This document shows, piece by piece, positions 1-7,330 of a DNA stretch of 11,650 nt (position 1 is the stretch's first letter; the number at the start of each line of letters is the position of its first letter). The stretch spans positions 1-11,650 of the forward strand of contig JACQRS010000408.1 of assembly GCA_016206385.1 (NCBI GenBank), given 5' to 3'. A program made the position numbers and the translations under genes. This stretch comes from Candidatus Rokuibacteriota bacterium. Lineage in GTDB: Bacteria > Methylomirabilota > Methylomirabilia > Rokubacteriales > CSP1-6. A model generated the notes under the pieces. It was not told the DNA's origin, did no database searches, and saw nothing but the letters and a program-made list of their open reading frames with translations.

Positions 1-182
1 ATTCGCCCCTGGGGCGCTTCCTGGCCAGGCAGGAGGATGGCCTGTCCTCCGAGGAGCGCCGCCGCGTCCGCAAGGACGTGGCGCAGATCGAGCGGAGCCT
101 GAAGCAGGTCCGCGAATTCCCGCTGGGGAATGACATCCCGCCGAGCGGTCATTTCCACCCCCTCAAATCGAAGCGCTCCTGA
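1..182 (+). CDS. C-terminal part of a small protein upstream of an amidase (GatC/AtzG-like partner suspected)
   Basis: This frame is open from the first base of the window and stops with TGA 15 bases before the amidase start. The visible 59 residues are hydrophilic and helical in the first half (a Glu/Arg/Lys-rich stretch), then end in a short tail containing REFPLGND and GHFHPLKS. Tails of the type FPLxN...P...F.P are common in the small proteins encoded just before amidase-signature enzymes (GatC-like or AtzG-like partners). That likeness is from memory and is the only basis for the suggestion. The tight spacing supports cotranscription with the amidase. The start lies outside the window, so length and N-terminal domains are unknown. 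Confidence 0.6.
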   Translation, partial: SPLGRFLARQEDGLSSEERRRVRKDVAQIERSLKQVREFPLGNDIPPSGHFHPLKSKRS

Positions 183-197
183 CCACGCGAGGATCCC

Positions 198-1604
198 ATG
201 CTCTCCGAAGATCTCCTCTACAAGCCGGTGGCCGAGCTGTCGAGGATGCTCCGCAGGCGCCAGGTTTCGCCGGTCGAGCTGACCCGGGCGTGCCTGGACC
301 GGATCGAGGCCCTCGACCCCGACCTGCACGCCTTCGTGACCGTCACGGCCGACCTGGCCCTGGATCAGGCGGAGAAGGCCGAACGCGAGATCGCCGCCGG
401 CCGGGACCGCGGCCCGCTCCACGGCATCCCCTACGGCGCCAAGGACCTGGCGGCGACCAGGGGGATCCGCACGACGTGGGGCGCGAAGCCGTACGAGGGC
501 CAGGTCCTCGACTATGACGCCACGGTCATCAATAGGCTGAGGGAGGCCGGGGCGATCCTGCTCGGCAAGCTGGCGATGGTGGAGCTGGCCGGCGGCCTCG
601 GCTACTCGAAGGGGGACGCGTCGCTGACCGGAGCGGCGCGCAATCCATGGAACCTGGATCGCTGGACGTGCGGGTCGTCCTCCGGATCGGGGGCCGCGGT
701 GGCGGCGGCGCTCGTGCCGTTCGCCATCGGCTCGGAGACCTGGGGATCGATCATCTGCCCCTCCTCGTTCTGCGGCATCAGCGGGCTGCGCCCGACCTTC
801 GGGGTGGTGTCGCGGCACGGCGCCATGGCGCTGTCGTGGAGCCTGGACAAGATCGGCCCGATGGCCCGCGCGGCGCGGGACTGCCAGGTTATCTTGAAGA
901 CCATCGCGGGTTTTGACCCGAAGGACCCCCACTCGTCCGAGGAGCCTCTGCCTCCGCCCGCCGCTCCCGCGGCGGCGAAGCGCCTGCGGGTCGGCTACCT
1001 GAAGCACGATTTCGGCAAGTCGGGCGACAGGTCGGTGGAGCGCGCCTTCCTGAAGGCGCTCGCCGACCTGGAGGGCGCCGGCGTGCGCGCCGAGGAGGCG
1101 AAGCTCCCCGACCTGCCGTTCGAGAGCGTGACCCTCGTCATCCTCCTCGCCGAGGTCGCCAGCGCCTTCGAGGATCTGGAGCGCTCCGGCAAGGCCCGCG
1201 CCCTGGTGAGCCCCGGGGCGCCGCTCTCCTTCATCGTCTCCCGCGCCGTGCGCGGCGCCGACCTGGTGAAGGCGCAGCGCATCCGCCTCCTCTGCCAGCG
1301 CGCCATGGCGGAGTTCTTCGAACGCTACGATGTCCTGCTCTTCCCGGGCGAGAACTTCACGGCGTTCCGGACCGACTACGATTTCTCCGAGGCCGAGTGG
1401 TCCGACCCGGCGGGCGCCGCGGGGAACCTGTGCGGCCTGCCGGCGATCTCCGTGCCGTGCGGCTTCGGCGACGACGGGCTGCCCGTGAGCCTGGCGGCGA
1501 TGAGCGGAGCGTTCGAGGAGTCGAAGGCGATCGCTCTGGCGCGCTTCTACCAGGGGATCACCTCCTGGCACGAAAAACGGCCCCCGCTGGCGCGGGCGTC
1601 CTGA
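198..1604 (+). CDS. Amidase-signature family hydrolase
   Basis: The 468-residue protein has the full amidase-signature core. Hydrolases of this family cleave carboxamides with a Ser-cisSer-Lys triad, here K82 (in GAKD), S160 (in CGSSSGSG) and S184 (in TWGSI). The spacings of 78 and 24 residues are close to those of GatA and fatty acid amide hydrolase. The usual GTDTGGSIR loop reads GSETWGSII, a variant I associate with a bacterial amidase subgroup distinct from GatA. No signal peptide is seen, so the enzyme is probably cytosolic. The ATG is preceded by GAGGA at 189-193. The gene follows a small possible partner protein and precedes an SDR gene by 15 bases, so the three are probably one operon. 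The substrate cannot be read from the sequence. Confidence 0.93.
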   Translation: MLSEDLLYKPVAELSRMLRRRQVSPVELTRACLDRIEALDPDLHAFVTVTADLALDQAEKAEREIAAGRDRGPLHGIPYGAKDLAATRGIRTTWGAKPYEGQVLDYDATVINRLREAGAILLGKLAMVELAGGLGYSKGDASLTGAARNPWNLDRWTCGSSSGSGAAVAAALVPFAIGSETWGSIICPSSFCGISGLRPTFGVVSRHGAMALSWSLDKIGPMARAARDCQVILKTIAGFDPKDPHSSEEPLPPPAAPAAAKRLRVGYLKHDFGKSGDRSVERAFLKALADLEGAGVRAEEAKLPDLPFESVTLVILLAEVASAFEDLERSGKARALVSPGAPLSFIVSRAVRGADLVKAQRIRLLCQRAMAEFFERYDVLLFPGENFTAFRTDYDFSEAEWSDPAGAAGNLCGLPAISVPCGFGDDGLPVSLAAMSGAFEESKAIALARFYQGITSWHEKRPPLARAS

Positions 1605-1619
1605 CCCGAAGGGCGGCGC

Positions 1620-2357
1620 GTGGATCCGCGGGGGAAAGTGGCTCTCATCACCGGCGGCGCACGGATCGGGGCCGCGGTGGCGGAGGCTCTGGCCCGCTGC
1701 GGCAGCCACGTGGCGCTGACCTACCGGTCGTCCCGCCGGAGCGCCGAGGAGACGGCGGAGCGGGCCAGGGCCCTGGGGGTGCGCGCCACGGCGATCCGGG
1801 CCGACCTCTCGGTCGCCCGCGGCGCGGCCGAGGCGGTCGAGGCGGTCCGCTCCGCTCTCGGCGGACCCGACATCCTGGTCACGATGGCCTCAGCCTACGA
1901 GAAGACGCCGTTCGGAGCGCTCGATGAGCGGTCCTGGCGCGCCGGCCTGGACGTCGATCTGGGGAGCGCCTTCCACCTGGCGCGCGCCGCGGCGCCCCTG
2001 ATGAAGGCGCGGGGCGGCGGCCGCATCGTCACCTTCGCCGACTGGCTCCCGGCGAGCGGCCGCCCGCGCTATCGCGGCTTTCTTCCCTATTACGTCGCCA
2101 AGGCGGGCATCGTCGGCCTCACCGAGAGCCTGGCGCTGGAGCTGGCGCCGGAGATCCTGGTGAACGCCATCGCCCCGGGGCCGATCCTCAAGCCCCCCGG
2201 CATGAGCGCCCGGACGGATCGCGCCGTCCGGCGCGTCACGCCGCTCGGCCGCTGGGGAGGCGCGGAGGAGATCGCGCGCGCGGTGATGTTCCTGGTGGAG
2301 ACCGAGTTCGTCACGGGCGAATGCCTGCGGGTCGATGGGGGGCGGCACCTCCGCTGA
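1620..2357 (+). CDS. SDR-family oxidoreductase, pteridine-reductase (PTR1/FolM)-like
   Basis: This 245-residue protein has the short-chain dehydrogenase layout: an NAD(P)-binding TGGARIG at 11-17, D62 in ADL, a degenerate NNAG motif (TMAS, 88-91), the YxxxK pair Y157 and K161, and a C-terminal VTGECLRVDGG typical of the family. The usual catalytic Ser position before the Tyr is taken by D141 (in FADW). An Asp there is the hallmark of pteridine reductases such as Leishmania PTR1 and related bacterial proteins, so a pterin or other cyclic substrate is plausible but not shown. The start is GTG. It is the first possible start giving a complete Rossmann N-terminus and lies 15 bases after the amidase stop, so cotranscription is likely. 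Confidence 0.88.
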   Translation: MDPRGKVALITGGARIGAAVAEALARCGSHVALTYRSSRRSAEETAERARALGVRATAIRADLSVARGAAEAVEAVRSALGGPDILVTMASAYEKTPFGALDERSWRAGLDVDLGSAFHLARAAAPLMKARGGGRIVTFADWLPASGRPRYRGFLPYYVAKAGIVGLTESLALELAPEILVNAIAPGPILKPPGMSARTDRAVRRVTPLGRWGGAEEIARAVMFLVETEFVTGECLRVDGGRHLR

Positions 2358-2361
2358 TCCG

Positions 2362-2385
2362 GTCGCCGCCTGCTGCGGCGGCGAC
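2362..2385. terminator. GC-rich hairpin between convergent genes
   Basis: A perfect 9-bp stem (GTCGCCGCC pairing with GGCGGCGAC) with a 6-base loop lies just past the SDR stop and before the end of the porin gene arriving from the other strand. Its place suits a bidirectional transcription stop. There is no T-tract on either side, so it is not a canonical intrinsic terminator. Confidence 0.4.
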
Positions 2386-2421
2386 GGGCATCGTGCCGGG
2401 CCCGCCAGGAATTCGGAACGA

Positions 2422-3585
2422 TCAGAACGCGATGTTGAAGTCAAGCCGCGCCCGCTTGCCGTCCTCCTGCGTCACGGCGGCGGCGCTCTCGAGTTCGATC
2501 CCTTCCACGGAGTAGACACGGAGCATCACGTTCCACGACGGTCCGAACGCGTACGCCAGCCGGATCTCATGCCCCTCAAAGTTGCTTGAGCGCGTGTCGG
2601 TGGTGGACCCCCAGCGCAGCCAGTCGTCCTGCGCGAGCCGCGCCACGACTGCGAACTTCTCGATGTGGGCGTAGTAATACCCGATGAGCCAGTCCTTCTT
2701 GTCCTTGAGCCGCCCCAGGTTCAGAGCGAAAACATAGCCGGTTTTCTGGTCCGCATTGAACAGCGTGGAGGGGTAGCTTTTGGTGTTGCGCATGTAGTCG
2801 TCGCCGACGCTCAACGGCTTTTTCGTCCCCTTGAACGTGGCCCTCGCGCCGACCACCCAGATGCCGTAGTCCAGGTCCGCCAGGGCGGTGTCGGTCGTGC
2901 CGGGGTTGTCGCTGAACGAGTAGTATCCCGCCACGGTGGCGAGATCGACCGGCTTCAGACCCGCCTCCAGCCGGGACTTGTCACTGAAACGGTTGCTCGA
3001 CCCCGATCCTTCCATGACGAACCAGCCCAGAGAGGATTTCAGTCGCACCACGGAGCTGCCGGTGGGGAAACTGAACCCCCCGGCCACCCCCTCCGGAATC
3101 ACGTCCTCGTCCCAGAACAGCTCGTGCTAGGGCCAGAACGGGAAGCCGTTCGTCCCGATCCAGGCCCAGCCACGCGCCCAGGTCCCATGGATGAACGCCT
3201 TGTCGATGTTGACGCCCTTGGTCTCTAACTCATCGCCCAGCGTCTGATGCGGCGACTGCTGATCCAGAGGGCTGCTGGTGCGCAGGCGTCCGCCGAAGCT
3301 GAGGTGGTCGTCGTAGGCGTAGGAGAAGCCCAGGCGAAGGCGAAGCCGCAGCCGATGGCGATCCGCGCGCAAGGTCCCGTCCGACTGCAGCGAGTCCCAG
3401 TCCGACTCGGCACGCAGCCGGACGTCCCCGAAGAATTTCGGCTTGGAGGGCTTCTCGGAGTCGGCCTGGGCCGCGGCCGGGCTCGCGGCGAATCCTCCGA
3501 GAAGGGCCGCCACCGCAATGGCGCTGATCGTTCCGCGTGACCGAGACGTTGGGTGCGGGCGACGCGTCTCCTTGGCCCCGCTCAT
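2422..3585 (-). pseudogene. Porin_5-type outer-membrane porin interrupted by one in-frame TAG
   Basis: The frame runs from ATG at 3585 to a stop at 2422 and spans 387 codon positions, with a TAG at 3129-3127 (position 153). Before the TAG are a signal peptide (hydrophobic core at about 20-38, PAAAQ cleavage region) and barrel strands (GDVRLRAE, GRLRT). The sequence then reads NGFPFWP-stop-HELFWDEDV-IPEG, which matches the conserved NPFW...LFWD.D..PEG block of the putative porin family PF16930 as I remember it. The last residues, LDFNIAF, end in the Phe typical of BAM-recognised barrels. Nothing is shifted or lost, so a single CAG-to-TAG change would explain it. The ATG overlaps the stop of the upstream thioredoxin-like gene as ATGA, which supports this start and translational coupling. 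A GTG at 3102 could in principle start only a signal-less remnant. Confidence 0.85.
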
Positions 3586-4005
3586 AGACCGGCTCGTCCG
3601 GGACCCGTGGCGATCCCCGCCGACTCGCAGGCGCTGGCCAGGCGTGCCTCGCCGAACTCCTGCCGCAGGCACGACTCGAGCCGTTCGTCGTGACCGACGC
3701 TGTCAGGGAACGCGTCGCCGCACGGATAGCGGCGCCCGTTCCGGTACACGATGAAGTACGGGCTGGAGCGCACGCCTTCCGCTTTCACGAGAGCGTCGAG
3801 CCGCTCCGGATCGCGGATCCGTCCGGCGAATCCTTCGTCGGGACGGTATCCCCCCCCACACTTTGTAGACATCAACGTTCCCTTTGAGAGCCGGGTTCTC
3901 CGCGAGGTCCTTCACCGAGCCGACGATCTCGAAGAGCATGCACTGCGTGCAGTTCGTGTTGCCGTACTTCACCAGGACCGGATGTTCGAAGGAGGCGCGA
4001 CACAC
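3582..4005 (-). pseudogene. Thioredoxin-fold protein, frameshifted and lacking its 5' end
   Basis: Two minus-strand frames join into one plausible protein. The first reads HPVLVKYGNTNCTQCM and continues to VDVYKVWGG. The second resumes with YRPDEGFAGR and runs through SSPYFIVYRNG to the stop at 3582. The join is a tract of eight Gs on this strand (3857-3850); removing one G restores continuity. The CxxC pair (CTQC, 3951-3940) and the strand pattern VLVKYG...C..C suggest a thioredoxin-like fold. No signal peptide or convincing start with a ribosome site is found. The frame remains open up to 4320, but beyond about 4005 it is antisense to the nuclease-like gene and is probably meaningless. The GTG at 4005 is the last in-frame start candidate. 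The stop overlaps the porin ATG, so the two formed an operon. I do not recognise the exact family. Confidence 0.65.
3850..3857. repeat. Homopolymer C8 (G8 on the coding strand) at the frameshift
   Basis: Eight consecutive C bases on the plus strand lie exactly where the thioredoxin-like reading frame changes. Seven would keep the frame. Such tracts are prone to replication slippage and to sequencing error. Confidence 0.9.
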
Positions 4006-5232
4006 CTTGTCGGTATTCGGATCACCGACTTGGAAGTGCCGAGGAAAGAGGTGGCCGACTTTCTTCTCACAGTCAAGGAAGAGGAACGCGGGGCAACCCT
4101 CGTTCGCGCGATAGAAATCGGAGTTCTCTCTCTTGAGCGTGCCCGGTCCGGTCAGGACCTGCAATTCGTGAGGCGGCAGGTCGAATCGCTTCTTCATCAG
4201 GTGCAAGGTGAGGTGACCGCAATTCCGCAGAGGACGCAGGATCTTCTCATCGCCAAGATTGGCACGCAGGAAGGGCAGGTTCTTGAGCCGGTCCAGAGAC
4301 TCGTTGATGACGTTTCGCAAGCAGCCTCAGAAAAGATCGCCAACGTTCAGCAGATGCTCTCGCAGGAGATCGATCCGACCAAGGAGACGTCGACTCTGGC
4401 GAAGGCGCTCCGTACCCTGAAGGATCTCCTGGATCCCAAGCGTTCAGACTCCATCCAGGGCTCCCTGGCGGCAACCATCAGCACGGTGACGACGACCGAC
4501 GGTGCGTTAGCAAAGGCCGTGAAGTCAGTAGTTGCGGACACGATTGCACCGCTCACGACCCGTATAGACGCTCTGACACTGGAGTTCAGGGGCAAAGCGG
4601 CGGAAGAGGAAGCGCTTGCCCAGACTACTGAGAAGGGAGCCCCTTACGAGGACGCTGTGCTGGAGGTGTTGCAGCCATGGGGGCAAGCCATCGGAGCCGA
4701 GATTCATCACACGGGCCCAGACAACCGACCAGGGGACATGGTCGTGCGGGTCCCCGACCTACCGTCTGGATCACCGCTGGTCATCGTGGTCGAGGTCCGA
4801 GACCGGCAGCAACCTAAGGGACGGAAGGCGATCTCTGAAGACCTAACCGCGGCAATGGCCGAAAGAGGGGCGCAGGCCGCAATCTATCTCAGTCGGTTCC
4901 GTGATGGGCTCGCAAAGGAAATCGGCGAATGGGCTGAAGGAGCCTTGGAAAAAGGACCATGGGTTGCCTGTACCGAGGACCATCTCATCACTGCTCTCCG
5001 CATGTTGATCGTTCAATCGAAGCTCGCTGCGCGGCGGTCCGAGTCGGTAGCATTGGACACCGCGTTCGTTCTCGCTCAGCTTCAGCGGATTCGAACGAGC
5101 CTGGGGCGGATCAAGACGATCAACACCAAGGTCACGTCTGTACGGACGAGTGCCGATGAGATTCAGCAGGAGACCGAACTCCTCCGTGATGAGATCAAGG
5201 GTGCGCTCTCCGAGATCGAAGATGCCCTCTGA
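3982..5232 (+). CDS. Coiled-coil protein with a central PD-(D/E)xK nuclease-like domain
   Basis: Counting from the ATG at 3982, which has AGGA a few bases upstream, the protein has 416 residues. The N-terminal part (18-75) is a helical region with LVRAIEIGVLSLE and FVRRQVESLL. Residues 75-215 are mostly helical and Gln/Glu-rich, with repeated DP-type turns. The central domain has a helix with E223, then GD (D252), then the strand VIVVEVRD with E271 and R273, then RGAQAAIYLS. The D...ExK order of PD-(D/E)xK enzymes is visible, but the usual Lys is Arg, so activity is uncertain. The last 35 residues look like a coiled coil. RmuC and DUF2130 proteins share a similar plan, but I claim no orthology. 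Base composition is visibly less GC-rich than in the neighbours, suggesting transfer. The frame is open upstream to 3751, but that part is antisense to the thioredoxin-like gene. GTG at 4036 is an alternative start. Confidence 0.75.
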   Translation: MFEGGATHLVGIRITDLEVPRKEVADFLLTVKEEERGATLVRAIEIGVLSLERARSGQDLQFVRRQVESLLHQVQGEVTAIPQRTQDLLIAKIGTQEGQVLEPVQRLVDDVSQAASEKIANVQQMLSQEIDPTKETSTLAKALRTLKDLLDPKRSDSIQGSLAATISTVTTTDGALAKAVKSVVADTIAPLTTRIDALTLEFRGKAAEEEALAQTTEKGAPYEDAVLEVLQPWGQAIGAEIHHTGPDNRPGDMVVRVPDLPSGSPLVIVVEVRDRQQPKGRKAISEDLTAAMAERGAQAAIYLSRFRDGLAKEIGEWAEGALEKGPWVACTEDHLITALRMLIVQSKLAARRSESVALDTAFVLAQLQRIRTSLGRIKTINTKVTSVRTSADEIQQETELLRDEIKGALSEIEDAL

Positions 5233-5288
5233 GCACCGAGCACACCAGGAGACGTGGCCGCGAAAGGCGAGGCTATTGCTGAGGCTAG

Positions 5289-5555
5289 CGGCCATCAGGC
5301 CAAAGTTGGCGGTCACTGACAGATCCGCCCTACGCCGATGCTCTTGATGAGTCTCAGAAGGAGCGAGAGCCCGGACCAGCAGAGCCCCGTTTGGCCGTCC
5401 GCCTCTCTGCCAGAGCGCGAGCTTCCCTGTTCCTCCAGGGCCGCTACATGGGCTACATGAGGCGGCTGAAGCCGAGGCAGAAGGCGCAGGTGAGGAAGAT
5501 CCGGCAACAGAATGGAGTGAGGGTGGCGATTATGAGGGCGAGGGAACTGCTCTGA
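5289..5555 (+). pseudogene. Orphan C-terminal coding fragment, basic, family unknown
   Basis: After an in-frame TAG at 5286-5288 this frame stays open to TGA at 5553-5555. Its second half has strongly GC-rich third positions and reads like real protein: LFLQGRYMGYMRRLKPRQ, then KAQVRKIRQQNGVRVAIMRA, ending RELL. The only ATG codons are late (5448 gives 35 residues); upstream there is only a poor TTG. I read it as the tail of a gene whose 5' end was lost, or a small basic, possibly nucleic-acid-binding protein from 5448. The rest of the stretch 5233-5645 shows no other gene. A second overlapping open frame ending near 5659 looks like its acidic shadow. Confidence 0.35.
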
Positions 5556-5645
5556 TTCTAAAGGGCCAGGAGGACTCTATCCCGACCAGCCCAGGGAGCT
5601 GGCTTCACAGGTACTACATCTTGATGTGCGCCTGCATCAACCTGC

Positions 5646-6329
5646 TCAAGAAGAAGTGAACTCCAGAATCTGCTGTTGGTCGGTCTGACTGAGGTCGATG
5701 AAATGGATGCCCGCCTCGCACGTCCCGTCCGCGTTCCAGCCGACCCGCACCACTTTGCCCTTCACCTTGACTGGGTAGTCGGTCTTCGGAACCGCGAATT
5801 CAAGCTCGAGCGCCGAGCCGAGTGGCACCGTCGTATCGCTGAGAAGTAAGAGGCCCGTGCCGCTGAGATTTGTGGCCTTCCCCAGCATCCGGCGATGGTT
5901 CAAGTCTCCCGTCACGTTGAAGACGACCCGGACTCGAAGCGCCTTCCGTTCCCGGATCGACAGGATGCGCGCGACGATCGCGAGAAGCTCCTCAGGTTTC
6001 CGCGGCTTGACCACGAACTCGGTGCAGCCGGCCTTGAGGCAGCGATCCCGGATCTGCGGGCTGACGCTGGCGCTCATGAGGATGATGGGGGTCAGAGCCA
6101 GGGAGGATTCCCGCCGCATCGCTGCGCAGGCCATCGCGCCGTCCATCTGCGGTATATCGAGCTCCAGCAAGATGAGGCGTGGCACCTTCTCTCGCGCCAG
6201 CTCCACGGCCGTCTCCCCGTTCTCAGCGGTGAGCACCTCGAAGCCGGCGCGCATGAGGAAGGTCTTTTCGATCTGGAGAAGGGCCTTGAGCTTGTCCGCG
6301 ATCAAAACGGTGATGGCTGCATTGTCCAT
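5646..6329 (-). CDS. Receiver domain fused to a PilZ domain, phospho-acceptor Asp replaced by Glu
   Basis: This 227-residue protein has two domains. Residues 6-123 form a response-regulator receiver (VLIAD at the start, LLELDIPQMDG in the centre, conserved K108 in VVKP, S86 at the Thr/Ser switch position). Aligning with CheY, the phosphorylated Asp corresponds to E56 in LLELDIP, so normal phosphorylation is unlikely, and Glu may mimic the active state. Residues 125-227 form a PilZ domain with both c-di-GMP motifs: RKALR (128-132) and NLSGTG (154-159). The protein would therefore link c-di-GMP to a partner, perhaps in motility, surface or exopolysaccharide control. It has no output DNA-binding domain. 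GAGG stands just before the ATG, and a likely extended -10 promoter lies upstream at 6363-6371. It appears monocistronic. Confidence 0.9.
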   Translation of the reverse strand: MDNAAITVLIADKLKALLQIEKTFLMRAGFEVLTAENGETAVELAREKVPRLILLELDIPQMDGAMACAAMRRESSLALTPIILMSASVSPQIRDRCLKAGCTEFVVKPRKPEELLAIVARILSIRERKALRVRVVFNVTGDLNHRRMLGKATNLSGTGLLLLSDTTVPLGSALELEFAVPKTDYPVKVKGKVVRVGWNADGTCEAGIHFIDLSQTDQQQILEFTSS

Positions 6330-6362
6330 GCACCTCGTCAGCTCCGCCTGCCCCTAGAGAGC

Positions 6363-6371
6363 ATCATAGCA
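6363..6371 (-). promoter_or_regulatory. Extended -10 promoter for the receiver-PilZ gene
   Basis: On the minus strand the sequence TGCTATGAT fits an extended -10 (TGn followed by TATGAT, five of six to consensus). No good -35 is seen, which is usual for extended -10 promoters. It would give a leader of roughly 25-30 bases before the ATG at 6329. Confidence 0.5.
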
Positions 6372-6410
6372 GAGGCTCCAAGCGAGACGCACTCCTCCAG
6401 ACCCGTGGTG

Positions 6411-6488
6411 TCAACAGCTTAGTCCGCGAACTCGGTCGAAGAGCTCCTCGTCGATCGGGTGCATGTACACGGTCGTCGTAAGCGGGCT
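6411..6488 (-). pseudogene. Tyrosine-recombinase C-terminal fragment, copy 1
   Basis: These 25 codons plus stop read SPLTTTVYMHPIDEELFDRV and end RGLSC. The TT..Y.H pattern is the box around the nucleophilic Tyr of phage-integrase-type recombinases (Tyr codon at 6467-6465). Upstream in the same frame the likeness ends at once, and the TAG of the corrinoid-binding protein gene lies 8 bases away. Only the tail of the recombinase is present, so it cannot be functional. A homologous tail lies at 10407-10526; 15 of 25 residues and 56 of 78 bases are identical by hand count. Confidence 0.65.
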
Positions 6489-6495
6489 CTCGGGC

Positions 6496-7305
6496 CTACC
6501 TGAGCTCCGCACCGGCGGCACTTTCCGCGAAGCTCCGGAAGATGGCATGGAACCGGGGAAGGCCCTCGGTGATAAGGATCGGGCCCGGTTGGAGGCAGTA
6601 GGCGGATTTGATCTCGTAGATCCGCCCGTAGCGCACCGCCGGGATACCCTGCCATTCGGGGCGGGAGCGGATGGCCTCCAGCTTGACCTTCTTCCCGCAC
6701 CAGGATGCGATGATGATGTCGGGCGCTCGTTCCACGACGGCCTCCGGCCGTAGGACACGCTGGGGTGCCGTACGGAGCGGCCTTATCTCGGGGAAGACAT
6801 CTTCCCCGCCTGCCGCCTCGATCAGTTCACCGACCCAGGCGATGCCCGTGATGAGCGGATCCCCCCACTCTTCGAAGTAGACCCTCGGTCGGCGCGCCCA
6901 GCCGCGTGAGGCCTCACGCACCCTATCGAGATCTTTCTGGAGGCCAGCCACCAGCGCCTCGGCCTCCGGGCCCCGGCTCACGATCCTCCCGATCGTGACC
7001 ATCGTGTCGAAAATTTCTTGCAGGGTGCGTTGATTGGTCAGGAGGACGGGATAGCCCCGCTCACCCAGCACCCGCAGGGCCTCCGCCTGGAGGTCAGAGA
7101 AGCCGAGGATGATGTCGGGCTGGAGCGCTTCGATGCGATCGTATCGGATCGTCGTGAAGGCGGAGACGATCGGCTTCTGGCGCGCCTCGCGGGGAACGGT
7201 CGTGTAGCCTGACACGCCCACGATGAGGTCGCCGGCACCGAGCCGGTAGAGGACGTCGGCCGTCTCGGCGCTCAAGCAAACGATGCGGCGTGGACCCGAC
7301 CCCAT
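6496..7305 (-). CDS. BtuF-like corrinoid-binding protein without signal peptide
   Basis: The 269-residue protein has the periplasmic-binding-protein (PF01497) pattern of B12-binding BtuF relatives: RIVCLSAETADVLYRLG at the start, PDIILGFSD (63-71), WVGELIEAAGGEDVF (157-171), PDIIIASWCGKKV (195-207), and LQPGPILITEGL near the end. The start is fixed by GGAGGG at 7317-7312, six bases before the ATG at 7305. The mature-like sequence begins directly after this ATG, so the protein should stay in the cytoplasm, which is odd for a transporter-binding protein. It is the last gene of the riboswitch-led operon, 25 bases after the DUF6580 gene. It may bind corrinoids inside the cell, or be exported by another route. 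No BtuC or BtuD permease or ATPase gene accompanies it in the window. Confidence 0.87.
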   Translation of the reverse strand: MGSGPRRIVCLSAETADVLYRLGAGDLIVGVSGYTTVPREARQKPIVSAFTTIRYDRIEALQPDIILGFSDLQAEALRVLGERGYPVLLTNQRTLQEIFDTMVTIGRIVSRGPEAEALVAGLQKDLDRVREASRGWARRPRVYFEEWGDPLITGIAWVGELIEAAGGEDVFPEIRPLRTAPQRVLRPEAVVERAPDIIIASWCGKKVKLEAIRSRPEWQGIPAVRYGRIYEIKSAYCLQPGPILITEGLPRFHAIFRSFAESAAGAELR

Positions 7306-7330
7306 GTCTATCCCTCCGAACGGACGCGAG

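Noticed and set aside
3127..3129. Genome-wide amber recoding
   Set aside because: TAG ends at least three other intact genes in the window (stops at 6496, 7331 and 10531), so a general reassignment is unlikely.
2665..3228. Plus-strand 187-codon open frame
   Set aside because: It is antisense to the porin and has no recognisable motif.
4006..4320. Upstream extension of the thioredoxin-like frame on the minus strand
   Set aside because: It reads fairly well, but here the plus strand encodes the helical N-terminus of the nuclease-like protein (AIEIGVLSLE, FVRRQVESLL), which fits a family pattern better. No ribosome site precedes the ATGs at 4197 or 4320.
5349..5659. Second open plus frame with an acidic stretch ending in LLKKK
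   Set aside because: It is the +1 counterpart of the basic fragment ending at 5555. The latter has the better third-position GC and more protein-like composition.
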